From assembly GCA_010093485.1 (NCBI GenBank), contig MU001507.1, positions 1,314,844 to 1,378,843 of the forward strand: DNA of 64,000 nucleotides, given 5' to 3'. Numbering within the stretch: position 1 is the stretch's first letter; every line of letters begins with the position of its first letter. Position numbers and translations under genes: made by a program. The stretch comes from Karstenula rhodostoma CBS 690.94. Its lineage: Eukaryota; Ascomycota; Dothideomycetes; Pleosporales; Didymosphaeriaceae. Shown one piece after another: positions 50,301 to 63,369 of the stretch. The notes below the pieces were generated by a model. That model was not told where the DNA came from. It was given only the letters and a program-made list of their open reading frames with translations, and searched no databases.

Positions 50301-53300
50301 AGAAAATAAAACTTATTTTTTTCTAGAATCTAGTAATAAATATACCTCTAATAAAGACTCTAAGTTAAACTTTAAGTTAAAAAACTAGAGGTACTAGTTA
50401 ACTCTAGACTAGTACCCCTAATAGGAGTAGTAGGTATAGAACTAATTAATTTATAAAAACTAGTATTCTACCCTAAGAAGTATTATACTAACCCTAAAAA
50501 TATTTAAATTTTTAATTTATTTAAAGGAATATCTTTTATACTTTCTATAATATTCTAAAATAATAGATATAAGGTTTATATATATAGTTTTATTAATTCT
50601 AGTATATTTATATATAATCTTATTACCTTATAGCTAAAGAAAGTACTAAGATACTAATTTAGTATTAAATTAATATAGCTTAAATATCTAATCCTTTTTA
50701 AAAGTTTTACTAGTAAGAAGGCTACCTTAGTTAATTACTACTTTTAAGTAGTATTTAATATTAATAAATATTCTATAACTATATAATTTATTCTATATAA
50801 AATAGGAGACTATAATCTTATTATAAGATAAAAATTCTTTAAGAATATTAAAATACTAATTAATTATTATAACTAGTACTTAATATAGCTAGATAATATA
50901 CTATTATAAATTATTACTTTATTTATAATACTATACTATCTACTCCTACTAGTTAATAAAAAATACTAGTTTAATACTAACTAATAGAATACTAACTTTA
51001 AGAAAAAGGATATTTAACTTTAATAAGTATAATTACTCTATAGAAAACACTCCCCTATAAAGGAGTTTAAAATCCCTATAGAATTTATAATATTATCTAT
51101 TTCTTTAGTATAAACTATCCCCTAGAACTATAATAATTATTAACTATTTTTAATAAAGCCTATTCTAGATAAGGACTTTATTATAGTATACTATATATCT
51201 TTAAATAAGGATAATAATAAAGCTAAACTACTAAAGTTTAAAAATAAGAGTTAGTAATTAACTAAGCCTAGTATTAAGGATAATACTCTAGTATATAAAT
51301 ATAGTAATAAGTTACTATATAATAATAAATTATTACTAAGGGAATTAATTACCTTTACTAAGCCTAATTCTACTAGAGACTCTAGTAAATAAGCTACTAA
51401 GAAACTCTTATAAAAGTTAAGGATTAAACTAAAAAACTATCTAAAGAACTAAATTATTACTACCTTCTACCTTATAGAGTAGTTTTAATATAAGGAAAAT
51501 TTATATAAAATAAATAAAATATTATCTAATTTAGAACTACTACCCTTAGAGGAACCCTCTAAGTATTAAATACTAATAAGGGAATAGCTCTTTAAAGTTA
51601 GTATTAATATTTTAACTATTTCTACTATAGTATTTATAGTTAGTATATAAAATATAGAAATTAACTCTATTAGTTAATATAAGTTACTTAAACTTATAAA
51701 AGTTAAGTATTATAAAAAGGAAACTATAGCTAACTTTCTAGAAAAGTCTTAATAATAATTACTAATAAAATTTAAAGCTAAGCTTCTCTACTATAGATAG
51801 GTAAGAATAGATATTTCTTATTTTAGTAAATAAAAGGTAAATACCTTACCCCTATAATAGAAAGATATTAACTATAATATTATCCTTACTAAAAATATTA
51901 GTATTTTAAAGACCTCTCTACTATATTCTATATCCCTTAATAAGCTAAAATTACTATACCTATATATTTAAGATATATTAAAGAAAAGGTTTATCTCCCT
52001 TAATAATACTAGTTTTACCTCCCCTATCTTATATATAAAAAAGTTTAAAAAGGAATAGTATTTTTATATTAATTATAGAAGACTTAATAGTATTACTAAA
52101 AAGAATATTATTTCTATATTATTACTAGAGGAAACTCTTATATATCTATCTAGAATATATATATTTACTAAACTAGACCTATAATAAGCCTTTTACTATA
52201 TATAACTTACTAAATATACCTCTAACCTCTTTATATTTTAAATTTAATATAGTAATTTTAAATATAATATTCTTTCTTTTAGTATAACTAATAGACTAGT
52301 ATTATTCTAATACTTTATTAATATAATTCTAATTAATATAATTAATTTAATTTATATAGTTTATATTAATAATATCCTTATCTACTCTAAGAATTCCCTA
52401 GAGTATAAGGCTTATATATCTAAAGTTATTAAATAGCTAAAAGAGTATTACCTCTATTATAATATTAAAAAAAGCGAATTTACTATTTAAGAAGTTAAAT
52501 TTCTAGACTTTATTATTACTACTAATAGGATCTATAAGGACTCTAAGAAGAAAACTATAATATAGAACTAGAAAGAGTCTACTAGTTTTTATACCCTCTA
52601 ATCCTTTTTAGAATTCTATAACTACTATTAGATCTATTTTAAAAACTATAGATATATTATTTAATCCTTTACTAAGCTAACTAAAAAAAGTATTTAGTAT
52701 AAGTTTAAAAATAAGGAATATACTACTTTTTAAATTATAAAGAACCTTTTCTATTTAGATAATCTTATTATATAATACTCCCCCTACTATAAAATATAAA
52801 TAGAGACTAATACTAGTAATAGTATTATTATAGAAGCTATCTTATAGATATAAAATAATAGAATCTAGAAACCTTTTAGTTTCTACTTATATAAAATAAA
52901 ACTAGTAGAGATAAATTATAATATTTATAATAAGAAAATACTTATTATTATAAATAGGTTATATATATAGTATACCTAGCTTATTAGTTTATAGTTAAAA
53001 AAGTTATTTACTATTATTATAAACTATTATATACTTAAATACTTCTTTATAAAGCGAGAATTTATATCCTATTAAACTTATTAGTTAGAAGTATTATTCT
53101 AGTATAACTATATAATTATATTTTACCCTAGATTTATAAATATTATAGCTAATATACTATTATAGAAATAGAAAAAACTAGTTATATAGAAAATAAAAGC
53201 TAAATTAGCCTATATAATATACTTCTTCCCCTAATAATAGGATATTACTAATAATAATACTAATAATAAGGACTATAAAATAGTAGTATTAATTACTACT

Positions 53301-55320
53301 ACTAAGCTAAACTAGTAGAGTAGAGAGACTAAATTATAAAACTCTCCTATTATACTAGTAGACTATCTATTTAAAGTAAATTATACTAATCTAATTTTAG
53401 AATTACTTTAAAAGGTTATTTCTAAATTAAATAGTAAGTATAATAGAATATCTTTTAGACTTCTTTTATACTAAAACTATCTAGTTATCTTTAAAACTAG
53501 TTAGCTTTAAATAATCCTTATTAATATAGTTTACTCCTATTAGATAACTATATATTCTAGTACTAAAAAGACCTATAAATTTATCTAGAAATTATACTAT
53601 TAGAACTATATATATATAAATATAAAATAGTTTATATATAATTATAAAATCTATTACTAAACTAAGCCCCCTTATAATAAAAAGCTAGGTCTATTATAAC
53701 TACTACCTATTTTAAAGACTATATAGTAAAATATCTCTATAGACTTTAAAAGCTTTCTACTAGACTAAAAGGGCTTTAATAATATTATAGTTTATATATA
53801 CTATCTAAATAAATATATTTTTTTTACTACTATACTATAAAATAATTACTATAGAATAGACTACCTTTCTTTACTACTAGTATATCTAGAGAATTTTTAG
53901 TATCCCTAAATTTATTATATTAGATTAAGGGCTATAGTTTATTTCTAATTTTATTAGTAAACTATATTACTTTATAAGTATATAGTAGAAACTTATATTT
54001 ATAGGTTATATCTAAATAGATAGCTAAACTAAGATATATAATAAGTATATTAACTAGTATTTCTACCTATTTATTAATAAATTTTAGAATAATTAGTTAA
54101 ATCTACTCCCTTTAATAGACTAGGTATAAGCCTCTTTATCTAATAAATTTACTAGTTTCTCTCTATATAAAATTAAGTTTAGTTATAAAATTAAAGTTTT
54201 TTAAAACTAAAGAAATAGAGTTAGATTACCTAAGGACTCCCCTAATAATATTAGTTCTAAGTAAGTCTATAAGTTTATTATTACTTACCTTAAAGCTATT
54301 ACTTAGGTTTATAACTAGGCCTATTAGAACCTTATTATAGTATAAAATTTAATAGTAAAATAAACTAATAAATACTATTAACTATTTAATTTTATTATTA
54401 GTAACTTTATTTATATTACTCTAAAAGGCTTTTTAATATTATATCCCTCTATTAAGCTTAATAAGTAAATATATAGTCTATACTATATTATAGGGATAAA
54501 AAGGTTATTTTATAAGTTTAAATTACTATTATATATAAAAGTTTATCTAGTATTTTATATAGATTATCTTTAGAAAGTATCTAATAACCTACTTTCTAGA
54601 TAATACTAACTATAGAAACTACTAATTAAAATTAATAATACTCTTAAATAGGAGGTATTACTTATTTATAATAGCTAACTAAACTAGGGAAAACTTTAGT
54701 ATTAAGTAGTATAATAAGGCTATAATCTAGATAATATATAATATCTAATATTTAATTTTAGAAATACCTTAAAACTAGTAGGTAACTTTTATAATACTAA
54801 TCCTTAGATAGCTAGGCCTCTTAAGTACCTAAATATTTAAAAGAAAGCTATCCTTAATAAAGTATTTTTAGATAGTAATTCTAAAGATAATATACCTATT
54901 AAGATAGATAGTTAATAAAGAGTTACTTAAAAATAGGCTAGTTAGTATAGTAATTTAATCTAGATAGCCTATCTAGTATTTATAAAATATACTTATCTTA
55001 TACTTTTTAATACTATAAAGGATTAAGTTTTATATATTAAATACTTTAAGCCTTTAACTATAAGTAAGGAATCTAAGATTTTAAACTAGATTTTAACCTC
55101 TCCTTATAGAATTAGGGAACCCTATATAATATATATATAATAGTATATAACTAACTACTTAGAAAAATTCTAAATAAAGATATTTTTATATAAAAAATTA
55201 TAGAGCCCTATATAATTATACTAGAATAGAATACTCTAATCTAGTCTATAATTATATAAGTTTAATAGAATTTTTTTTAAAGATATAGAGAATATTTTTC
55301 TTTATTTTTATTTTTTTCTT
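50301..55320 (+). pseudogene. Gypsy-B3 Pol remnant (RT, RNase H, integrase, chromodomain)
   Basis: RT box VYINNILIYSK near 52358-52392 (YIDDILIYSK with both Asp now Asn). RNase H about 52795-52960, with IETNTSNS for the VETDASN motif and a stretch like FYLYKIKLVEINYNIY. Integrase zinc domain about 53525-53670 (STKKTYKFI). Core motif SDRGPQFVSNF degraded near 53915-53960 and YHPQTDGQTER near 54005-54045. Chromodomain about 54640-54815: WEV start, then KLQYxVxxxGYNLDNTWxP-like, then NFYNTNP. A C-terminal tail may run on toward the polypurine tract. This set and order define a chromovirus-type Gypsy. Confidence 0.9.
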
Positions 55321-55404
55321 TCTAGATTAATTTATTCTTTTTTTTTTTTATAAATATATGTATTTTTATAGTCCTTAGGGATTATTAAAACCCTAGATCG
55401 CGCT

Positions 55405-55417
55405 TAGAGGGGGGTAG
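55405..55417 (+). promoter_or_regulatory. Gypsy-B3 polypurine tract
   Basis: tagaggggggtag directly before the 3' LTR; expected plus-strand primer. Just upstream (55395-55404) the CpG-rich gatcgcgctt is preserved, unlike in B1 and B2. Confidence 0.8.
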
Positions 55418-55663
55418 TATAAGGGTTAATTTAATTTAAGATTAAATCCCCTTATAAAATATTTATTTACTTTTAAGCTTAGGTTTTATCTAGTAGTCTA
55501 TATATAGATTAGTTAGTAGATTTTAAATATCTAGTATATAGAGAATTCCTCCCTAGAATCCTCTCTATTTTAGTATCTTAAATTTAGTTTTAATTTATAT
55601 AGTTTCTTCTATCTATTTAATTCTAAGAGTATTTACTCTATTTAGCTATATTCTAGTTTTATA
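55418..55663 (+). repeat. Gypsy-B3 3' LTR
   Basis: 246-bp LTR, partner of 47482-47727, followed by TSD tttta. Confidence 0.95.
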
Positions 55664-55668
55664 TTTTA

Positions 55669-55897
55669 GTTTATAGCTTTTTTACTTTTCTAGAAAAGGC
55701 TAACTTAATAATATTCTTTTTTAAATTATTTTTTTCTTTTTAAGTATCTTTTACTATTTCTTAACTTTTTAAATTTTTTTTTTAAATTTTTCTTATTTAC
55801 TTTTTATATATTTTTTTTTTAATAGTTCTAGTCTTAGAACTATTTATTATTATTTAGGGGTTTTAAATATATATTCTAAAGTTTTATTCTATTTTTT
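55669..55897. other. Block E continued, pyrimidine-rich piece
   Basis: Short stretch between Gypsy-B3 and the solo B LTR. It is strongly T-rich on the plus strand (Lys-rich if read on the minus strand), with a palindrome gttctagtcttagaac near 55824. No domain was recognised. It is contiguous with 47476 once B3 is removed. Confidence 0.5.
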
Positions 55898-56140
55898 TAT
55901 AAGGCTTAATTTAATCTAAAATTAAATCTCCTTATAGAATTTATTTATCTTTAAGCTTAGGCCTTATTTAGTAGCCTATATATAAATTAGTTAGTAGATT
56001 TTAAATATTTTTATATAAAGAGTTTTTTTCTAGAATTTTTTTTATTTTAGTATTTTAAATTTAGTTTTAATTTATATAGTTTCTTTTATTTATTTAATTC
56101 TAAAAGTATTTATTCTATTTAGTTATATTCTAGTTTTATA
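55898..56140 (+). repeat. Solo LTR of Gypsy-B
   Basis: 243 bp, tataaggc...ttttata, flanked by ttttt at 55893-55897 and 56141-56145. The TSD with no internal sequence marks a solo LTR left by LTR-LTR recombination. It is more eroded than the other B LTRs, with several 1-2 bp losses. Confidence 0.9.
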
Positions 56141-56145
56141 TTTTT

Positions 56146-56192
56146 AATAATATTTTACTTATATTCTATAAGTTTATTTTACCCCTTTAATT
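56146..56192. other. Block E continued, piece before Copia-D
   Basis: 47 bp between the solo B LTR and Copia-D. It ends in the target taatt (56188-56192) duplicated as tagtt at 61944-61948. Confidence 0.6.
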
Positions 56193-56478
56193 TATTAAAT
56201 AATATATATATACTATTATCTATAGTATAGTATACTTATTATTATAGTAAGTTATAGTAATTACTAGTAGTAGTAGGTAGTAAGTATAAAAGGAGAGACT
56301 AGAATATTTTATACTATTAAAACTAGTATAGGGTACTAAGGTACTATTTAAAAGTATATCTTAGCTAGACTTAAAATAATAAAGAATAATTATAATTTAT
56401 ATAATTATATAATATATAACTAATCTATTTATATTTATAGTTTATAGTAATCTATTATTATTTATAGTAAATTTAATA
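56193..56478 (+). repeat. Copia-D 5' LTR
   Basis: 286 bp, tattaaat...tttaata. Pair of 61658-61943; differences are transitions plus an acgat/ctatt difference near the start. Confidence 0.94.
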
Positions 56479-56639
56479 ATTAAGAGTTTTACTACCTTCT
56501 TCTATATAAAAATAATAGTCTAATAATTATAATATATTATAATAATAATACTCTATAACTATATAGACTATATAAGCTAGTATATATAGCTATAAATATA
56601 ATATACTACTTATAATATATAAAATAAAATAAACCTAGA

Positions 56640-59178
56640 TTTAACTATTCTATTAATTATATAACTAGTAACTATTAGAGTTTTAGTTATTACTAACTAT
56701 ATACTAGTAGTTAATATTAAAATACTAATAAAGTAATCTAAACTATTAATAGCTAAATAAAAGGCCTTTAAAAAGGACTTTAAATACTATAAAATCTATA
56801 TTAAATAGTATAAAAGTAATTACTATAAATATAAAAAAAAAAAAAAAATATCTAGTAAATTATTATATTTATTTAATTAATAGTATTACTATATCTATAG
56901 TATACCTATTACTACTATAATTAATTACTTTACTAGTAGATATCTAGCCTTAAACTAATAGTTAGAGTTAATAAGTAATTTAAATAAAAATATATATATA
57001 ATAGATATCTAGCTTCTTTTAAACTAATAAGGAGTATTTTATAATAGAATATATAGCTAGCTAAATATAATTAAGTAACTACTAAAATATAAATATATTA
57101 TATTACTAAAGTAATATAATTAAATATAATTATTAAAAACTTTCTAGTATTTATAAATAAGATTATACCTATATAGTCTATAAACTTTTAAGATAATAAA
57201 AGAAAAATAGCTAGTATAAGCTAGAAAAAAATAATAAAATAATTCTAAAAATATATAATAGTAAATTATTCTAGTATAAAAGGAAAATATAAAACTATTT
57301 TTATAATTAAATAAAGAACCTTTCTTACTAATAATAGTAAAACTATTTAGAGTAATAATAGAAATATCTTTTTTACTAAAATTATACTATCTAGAAGCTA
57401 AATATATCCCTATAATTAATATTAAACTAGAAAACCTAGTAAAAAGTAGCTATTAAATTATAAACTAGTTTTAAGGCTATTAAAGTATAAGTCTTTAATT
57501 ACTATAGATAAATACCTAGTATATAAATAATATTATATAGTTAAAAAGTACTATTATTTATATAAAAAGTAAGCCTCTATATAGTAAAAACTAAACCTAA
57601 GTATTAGTAAACTAATAGTATATAAATAAAAATATAATATTATATTCTAAGGACTAATATAAGGATAAAATAGGCCTTATTTCTAAATACTAAAAATTAA
57701 ACTATTTTATATACTAATACCTACTTAAATATTAGAGGCTAGTAATAAATAACTAAAGAGATAGAAAATTATTATAATTTTTATAAACTTTTAAGTAATC
57801 TTTTAATTTAATTTTTATATATATCTACTATAAATTTTATTAATCCTTAACTTAGATATTATATACTATATTTTTAATAATATTAATTAATTTATTTTAC
57901 TCTAGCTACTAATACTAGGAGACTTTATATAGATAGATAATATATAGGTCTAGATATAAAAATATAAAAGTATTTATCTTAAATTATAAAATTATTAAAG
58001 AAATAGTATAATTAGACTTAATAATATAGCTTATTACTTTAATCTATTTTATAATTTAGTATTCTTTTAATTACTTAGATATTAAGAACTATAGTAGAAT
58101 ACTAAATAAGAATTTATAGTATTAAAATAGGCTAATAATATTATTATAGTAGAATTATAAAAGTTATATAATTAATAAATACTAGAGTATAAACTTATTA
58201 ATAGTACTTATACTATTATATAAAGTATAGTATATACTATATATAAAATAATAATATATATAAAATATAAAATAAAAAATATAAATATAGCTATATAGTA
58301 TAAATAACTAGACTACCTAGGACTAAAAATACTTAAGTACTTAGTATAGTAAGCTAAAGGGGTATATATTAAAGGTATTTCTATAGTAAAATATAATACT
58401 TATAAATAAACTAAATTAAAATAATAGATTAAATATATATTTTAACTAAATAATTAAGAATCTAGTAAGTATATTATAATTAATTTTTATAACTTTAAAC
58501 CTAATAGTTCTACTAAAGAAAAAAGCTAAATATTAATTACTAATTAATATTCTAGTTATATATAGAACTTCTACTTTAGAGATAACTATCTAGTAAAAAC
58601 TATTATTAAAATACTTAGTAGCTTTATATTATTTATAAAAGTATAGTTTAGTATAATAATTAAAATTATTAAATTAAATAATAAAATCTTTATAGTAAAA
58701 ATAGATATTAAATACTAATATATAAGCTAAGGTATTAAAATTAAATCCTTAGTACTAGATATATAAGTATAAAATAGAGAAACTAAGTATTTAAAAAATA
58801 TAATAAAAGAAAAAGTTTATATAATATAATTTAATATAAACTTTCTATAGGAAATATAGTCTAAGATTACTAGAATAATAGTATATCTATATAATTAAAT
58901 ACTAAATTATAAAAATTACTAGTATTTACTATATAAAATATTTTTTATAATAGTTACCCTTATTAATAGAATAGTAATTTTATTTTAGAAACTAAATCTA
59001 GTATATTTTAAAATATATAGAAGTAAAGTCTTTACTATAACTAATAATATATAGTATAAAAAAAGTAAGCTATAGAGACTTAATTTAAAGGTATAGATTA
59101 AATACCTTATAAAATACTAATTAATAAATATCTAGTATATATAGATTCTATTACTATTAAAAGTAATTAATATTTATA
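56640..59178 (+). pseudogene. Copia-D Gag, protease and integrase remnant
   Basis: Gag and protease should fall in the first part but show no clear motif. The integrase C-terminal half is readable from about 58790 to 59170: a KEKVYIIxFNI stretch, then VYFKIYRSKVFTITNN, then KSKLxRLNLKVxIKYLIKY, which corresponds to the Copia LRVFGSKVF...GYLVGY region, and finally TNIYRIWIPLLLKVI. There it is cut by repeat C3 (TSD tatttata at 59171-59178). The frame resumes at 59488 in an IIFNKN stretch matching the usual VIFNEN. Confidence 0.82.
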
Positions 59179-59479
59179 TAATAGTATCTACCTATATATA
59201 TTTTTTTTCTAGTTTTAATAAAAACTATTTTTTTTAATATCTTATTAACTCTCTATTATTAGATTTCTTATATATTAATAGGTACGCGCTAAGCCCGTTT
59301 TAACTAGCTTAGTACTATACCCTTTTTAGTTAGCCTATATATAGATACTAGATAAGTTTTAGCTACTTTTTTAGTCCCCCTTTATTTATATATTAGTAAA
59401 GTATAACGTGCCTTTTTATCCCCCTTACTTTATTAATTTACCTACCCTTATAGTAATTATATATAATATATATATATAG
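59179..59479 (-). repeat. Dispersed repeat C, copy C3 inserted in Copia-D
   Basis: About 300 bp flanked by tatttata at 59171-59178 and 59480-59487; the neighbouring a/g pair may extend the duplication to 9 bp. The frame of Copia-D integrase is continuous if the insert and one duplication are removed. It keeps GC-richer stretches (gtacgcgctaagcccg near 59282, aacgtgcc near 59405). An 8-9 bp duplication would suit hAT or Mutator-type DNA elements, but no terminal inverted repeat is visible. Confidence 0.75.
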
Positions 59480-59487
59480 TATTTATA

Positions 59488-61600
59488 ATATTATATTTAA
59501 TAAAAATATAGTATTTAATAGAATATAGAAAGAACTTATAAATAATTTTATATATAGTACTCTAGAAGAAATTATATTATAGATTAGAACTATAAAGAAA
59601 CTATCTACTCTAATAACTAAACTAGAAATAACTTTATTTTATTAAAATAAATTAGTTATAATAAGTTATAATAACTTATAATAATAAAAGGTATTAGAAA
59701 AGTTATTAAAAAAAAATATAATAGTATCTATTTATTACTATTAATAATATTATTACTAATTATACTATTAGTATAACTTATAATATAGAATATATTATTA
59801 CTAAAAGTATAAATAATAAATAACTATATATAGTAGTAAATAGTAGTTAGTATAAAAATTATACTCTAGATAGTTATATTTATAGTAGATATTCTAGTAG
59901 GTTATAAAGGTATATATAAAGACTATAACCTTAATAAAGTATAAGTAAAATAAATACTTATAAAAGAACTAAAGTTTTATTAAAGCTAGCTACTACTATT
60001 ACTAATAATCTAAATTAAACTTAAGAATTATCTAATAGGGGAATTATTTTAAGAAACTAAATATAAATACCTTACTAGTTATTAATAAATAAACTTATAG
60101 ATAGAAATATTATAGAGACTAATTTAATAAGTAAATTATTAAATTCTTAACTATATATAGGTATATACTTATAAACCTAATAAATACTATTAATTTCTAA
60201 AATATAAGGCTTAACTAGTTATATAAAAAAACTAGTAAAAGAATATTACTCTATAAAATATCTATATAGTAATTTTAGCTAATTAATTATTCTATATACT
60301 TATAGTAATAGCTACTAGATATAATCTTAAACTAAAATAATATAATATAATTAATATATTTATATATATAATATTTAATTAAGAAGTTAATATAAGGGTA
60401 TCTATAGAATACTAAAAGAAAAATATAATTTTTAAATTATAAAAGGCCCTCTATAAATTTTAAATCTTATCTAAGCTATAGTAGAAAAAATTTACTATAA
60501 TACTTAAAGGTATAAGTTTTATTATAATTCTATATAAATTATATTATATAATTAAAAATAATATTATTATCTTCTTTTATATAGATAATATTATTATTAC
60601 TTATTACTAAATAAGGGAGGTAGTAGTAACTAAAATAGTAGAATTACTTAAATAAAAATATATTATAATTAGAGAAGATAATTTATAATAGTTCCTTAGT
60701 ATAGAGGTTATTTAAAAATAAAACTAGTAATTTATATAATTATTATAGACTTTATATATTAAGAAGATCTAATAACTAGTAAATAAAATTAATTATTACT
60801 ATAATATATTTATAGCTAGTATAGAGTTTAAATCTTAAAAAGGTCTAGCCTTATTATTAGAGATTAATAAGTATTAATAAAAAATTAAATCTCTACTATT
60901 TATAATAGTTATAATATAACTAGATATTACTTTTACTATATTATAACTAGTCTAATTTCTATTAAATCTAGACTAAATATATTAAAATACTACTAATAAA
61001 ATATTATTATATCTTTTAGTTACTAAATATAAGGGTCTATAGCTTAGAGATAAATTATACCTCTAAATTACTAGTAATACCTTATTTACTAATAATATAA
61101 TTAATAGGAAAAGCTTATAAAACTATATAATTAAGTTATTTAATAGCCTAATAATATAGAAAATAAATAAATAAAATACTATTACTATCTCTATAATAGA
61201 GGTAAAACTACTTACCCTATTATAGATAACTAAGGAAGCTATCTATATTTTAAAATTATTAAAAAAACTTAGAATTATATTATCTAGCTCTATAATTATA
61301 ATATAATATAATAATTAATAGATAATTTATTTAGTAATTTAGAAAGTATTAAAACTCTAGACTAAGCTCTAATATATTAATATTTATAATTACTAGCTAT
61401 AATAAGAAGTTTTTATAGAAATAATTACTATTAAATATATTAAGTTAACTAAAATAATTACTAATAGACTTATAAAAATACTACTAGTAAATAAATAACT
61501 AAGCTTCCTTAACTAGTTTAGATTAGTTAATATAAAAAATTAAGAGGTAATAAGTACTATATTATTTAAAGAAATTTAAAATTATTTTTATTAAGTATTC
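59488..61600 (+). pseudogene. Copia-D RT and RNase H remnant
   Basis: RT is readable around 60380-60720: the catalytic box FFYIDNIIIT (FFYVDDIII with Asp to Asn) at about 60573-60600, then KIVELLKxKY and a FLSIEV stretch. RNase H covers about 61100-61400: AYVIKLFNS, IIWKANKQNTITISTIEVKLL (TSTTEAE-like) and TKEAIY are clear. The Copia C-terminal block with TKIITNRLTKILL (from ADxLTKALP) follows near 61440-61490. Stops are of the RIP type. A polypurine tract, aaggggg (61649-61655), precedes the 3' LTR. Confidence 0.9.
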
Positions 61601-61657
61601 TAAATTATTACTTATAATCTAGTTTAGATAGCTAGAGAGTACTAAATTAAGGGGGTA

Positions 61658-61943
61658 TATTAAATTATATATATATACGATTATTTATAGTATAGTATAC
61701 TTACTATTATAGTAAGTTATAGTAACTACTAGTAGTAATAAGTAATAAATATAAAAGAAGAAACTAGAATATTTTATATTATTAGAACTAGTATAGAGTA
61801 CTAAAATACTATTTAAGGATATATCTTAGCTAGACTTAGAATAATAAAGAATAACTATAATTTATATAATTATATAATATATAACTAATCTATTTATATT
61901 TATAATTTATAGTAATCTAGTATTATTTATAGTAAATCTAATA
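61658..61943 (+). repeat. Copia-D 3' LTR
   Basis: 286-bp partner of 56193-56478, followed by tagtt (61944-61948). Confidence 0.94.
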
Positions 61944-61948
61944 TAGTT

Positions 61949-63094
61949 TTTTTCTATTTAATACTCCTCTCTTATTTCTATTTTAGTAAAAGGAAATTTA
62001 AGAAATATTATAATAAAAATTAGTAGATAATATTCTATTACTATTTTTATATAGTTTAGAAAACTTCTTCTAATAGTTAAGAATAGTAACTTAGTTAAAA
62101 AAATTTAAAGTTTCTAAGTCTATTATAAGTAATTTTTTTACTATATTAAATACTCTATTTATTTTCCTTAATAAGGCCTTTATTTTATATAAATATTTAC
62201 TATATTATACTCTTTTTTATCCTTTTCTATAATAATAGTATTAGATTAGATATTATTTAAAACTTAATTAGCTAGTAGACTAGAGGGTATAAGTTTTAAT
62301 TAGTCTATATAAAACTATAAATATATATTTTATAATATATTAAATTCTATAATATATAAGTTTATTACTTTCTAGACTATAAATTTTCTATTCTTTTAGT
62401 CTAGTTTTTTATTTAAATAGAAATTTTAGAGGTAATTATTATATTTTAACTATACTCTATCCCTTTTTTTTAAAATTAGGGTATTTTTCTATTACTAATT
62501 TATCTACTATTCTTACTTTTATTATACTAATACTATTTTTATTTAAATAAAATTAAAAACCTTTTTAAACTTTTTAATTATAGTCTCTATAGTTTATTTT
62601 AGGTTTATTCTAAATTTTAAAACTATTTTATAGATATTTAAGTTTTTTATTAATTTTATATTCTAGCTATAGAATAAGAAGAATAGACTAATTTTTATAA
62701 AAATAATTTTTCTTCCTTTTATAATAATCTATACTATAGGTAACTACTATATCTAGTTATTTTATTACTAATTATAATAAACTTATAAATAACCCTTAAA
62801 AATAGAATTTATTTATTTAGTCTATCTATTTATTTTAGAATATTTAGTAGTAAATAATCTATAGTCTATTTTTATTAATTTATAAAATTCTATTTATAAT
62901 TTACTAATAAATTATTCTTTTTAGTTAGATATAATAGAGTCTAGAAGAAAGTAATCTATAATCTAGTATTATAAAAATATCTTAGTAATAATATTTACTA
63001 TTAGATTTAAAAGTCTAATAGATTTAGAATTTTTATTTAATTAGTTTACTATAATTATAATATTAGTATAGCCTTTACTTTTTATTAGGGTTAT
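61949..63094 (-). pseudogene. Region F, Gypsy-type integrase remnant
   Basis: Minus-strand relic. Near 62825-62848 the frame reads SKINRxTK, which equals PKTDGQTE residue by residue if only C-to-T and G-to-A changes are allowed; this is the integrase HPQTDGQTE motif of Ty3/Gypsy elements. The architecture left of it resembles the C-terminal integrase region of Gypsy-A2 (38730-39300) but the sequence is different, so it is a separate family. RT and Gag are not in the window. It may belong to the same element as block E, whose possible 3' LTR is at 45225. The right end abuts insert G2. Confidence 0.68.
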
Positions 63095-63369
63095 TAGAAG
63101 GGAAATAATAATAAAAAGATTAAGTTATTAAGTATAAATAAAAATATTAATAAAAAAATATTTTCCTAGCTAATAACTTAAAAATAAATATATTTTTAAA
63201 AAAAGGTTATAAAAAAAAAGTAAAGATTAGAATAGAATTTAAACTAGAATTATTATATAGGGCTTAGTAATTAGAGGCTTGGCGTGTAGAATACTAATTA
63301 CTAGTAGATTTTAAATTTTTTAATTAACTATAATTATAACTTTTTTTTATTAAAATTAAGACTAGGTAT
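63095..63369. repeat. Insert G2, RIP-mutated copy of G1
   Basis: 275 bp co-linear with 23419-23707 from tagaaggg to aggtat. Most CpA/TpG sites kept in G1 are TpA here and about 14 bp are lost in the GC-rich part, though gaggcttggcgtg near 63270 survives. I could not find a clear target duplication, so its boundaries rest on the match to G1. Confidence 0.85.

Larger units (their letters stand above)
47482..55663 (+). mobile_element. Gypsy-B3, full-length chromodomain Gypsy relic
   Basis: 8182 bp with 246-bp LTRs at both ends and TSD tttta at 47477-47481 and 55664-55668. It is the only B copy on the plus strand and therefore the easiest to read. It inserted into block E. Its length agrees with B1 to 2 bp. 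Confidence 0.95.
56193..61943 (+). mobile_element. Copia-D, full-length Copia retrotransposon relic
   Basis: 5751 bp, LTRs of 286 bp at 56193-56478 and 61658-61943. The TSD is taatt on the left and tagtt on the right, identical apart from one RIP-type G/A change. It contains the inserted repeat C3, so the original length was about 5.44 kb, ordinary for Copia. Its sequence family differs from Copia-1. Confidence 0.94.
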
